The notes under the pieces: model-generated | What the model was told of the DNA's origin: nothing | The model's input: the letters and a program-made list of their open reading frames with translations, nothing else | Databases searched by the model: none | Shown: in pieces, positions 7,448 to 7,750 of the stretch | How the letters are laid out: every line of letters starts with the position of its first letter | Position numbering within the stretch: the first letter of the stretch is position 1 | Assembly: GCA_964499935.1 (NCBI GenBank) | Contig: CAZCMS010000014.1 | Span: forward strand, 1 to 7,750 | Length of the DNA: 7,750 bases | Origin: CALBGR01 sp964499935 | Lineage (GTDB): Bacteria; Patescibacteriota; Saccharimonadia; Saccharimonadales; UBA4665 | Direction: 5' to 3' | Program-made: the position numbers and the translations under genes

Positions 7448-7750
7448 ATGTCTTTTCTTTTTTCATTTTTTTTTGTAATTATTTCTTTTTTAGAAAAATA
7501 TCCTCTGTTTTGCGATTTTATCTGAACTGTTATCATATTCACAGCTCAACAATATTTTTTATTAATTTTTTGAAAAATAAGACATTTTGATTTAGGTAGT
7601 GAAGAACATGAGTTTTCCGCCATGCTACTGTGTCTCATGTCTATTATTCTAGGTTTTCTTTATTTTTATATGGAAAATAATTTTTTAATCATGTGAATTA
7701 TTTTTTTCTTTTTTATCGTGGCTTCGATAAACACAAGCAAAAACAGTAAA
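7448..7750 (+). CDS. Terminal membrane protein, no stop codon before the DNA end (101 codons)
   Basis: From AUG 7448 the UGA=Trp frame stays open through the last base, ending exactly on a codon boundary (AGT AAA). An in-frame AUA at 7439 would add three residues. Strongly hydrophobic: spans about residues 3-14, 22-42, 57-75 and 79-93, with a charged loop (RHFDLGSEEHEF) between the second and third. W26, W42 and W83 are UGA. The last 18 codons are written in the right TIR, giving the polar tail ASINTSKNSK. No family recognised; a multi-span inner-membrane protein is the plain reading. The missing stop is the oddity: either the mRNA is a run-off that gains a stop or needs rescue, or a few terminal bases are missing (unlikely, as the TIRs match to the last base). 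Confidence 0.75.
7696..7750 (-). repeat. Right terminal inverted repeat (55 bp)
   Basis: Perfect inverted copy of positions 1-55. It lies wholly inside the open frame of the rightmost gene, whose last codons are written in the repeat. At 55 bp it is short compared with the several-hundred-base TIRs known for many fungal mitochondrial linear plasmids. Confidence 0.96.

Noticed and set aside
1..7750. Mollicutes (code 4) phage instead of a mitochondrial plasmid
   Set aside because: No Shine-Dalgarno sites, AUA starts, leaderless layout and a mitochondrial-type RNA polymerase fit a mitochondrion better; no phage structural gene is recognised, though virus-like origin of the unknown genes is not excluded.
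1..7750. tRNA, rRNA, CRISPR array or insertion sequence
   Set aside because: I looked for cloverleaf folds, rRNA-like stretches, spaced direct repeats and transposase frames and found none.

Overview
This window reads as a complete linear genetic element of 7,750 bp. The first 55 bases are the exact reverse complement of the last 55, so both ends are true termini with a short terminal inverted repeat (TIR). The two largest recognisable genes are a family B DNA polymerase of the protein-primed type and a T7/mitochondrial-type single-subunit RNA polymerase. With the TIRs, this is the signature of a mitochondrial linear plasmid (invertron). UGA must be read as tryptophan: under the standard code both polymerases break into fragments, while with UGA=Trp each is one open frame with all its motifs. 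I count about 28 UGA against 2 UGG tryptophan codons. High A+T, code 4, no Shine-Dalgarno sequences and a self-encoded T7-like RNA polymerase point to a fungal or protist mitochondrion rather than a Mollicutes phage. The host cannot be named from the sequence.

Layout. Transcription runs outward from a divergent promoter pair near 5036-5068. Leftward (minus strand): RNA polymerase (5032-2699), a 656-aa composite protein of unknown function (2678-708), a small membrane protein (about 587-279) and an 80-aa basic protein (263-21) ending inside the left TIR. Rightward (plus strand): DNA polymerase (5072-6901), an unknown protein of about 164 aa (6922-7416) and a 101-aa membrane protein (7448-7750) whose frame is still open at the last base. 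Stops and starts are 20-30 bp apart at the four main gene junctions and almost everything is coding.

How the parts fit. Five genes are preceded by the same element, CCCAGACTAT, four times in the longer form ATTTTCCCAGACTAT. In three cases it begins exactly 3 nt after the upstream stop codon. In all five an in-frame AUA or AUG follows within a few bases. The likely reading is that the plasmid's own RNA polymerase recognises this element and makes nearly leaderless mRNAs, often starting at AUA. At least two genes have no AUG near their 5' end. The DNA polymerase starts almost directly at its Exo I motif, so it lacks the N-terminal terminal-protein domain usual in fungal mitochondrial plasmid polymerases. 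A separate terminal protein is expected; the 656-aa protein is the best positional candidate, by inference only. The left end carries a G+C-rich, arginine-rich stretch unlike the rest. The small hydrophobic proteins at both ends are unexplained.
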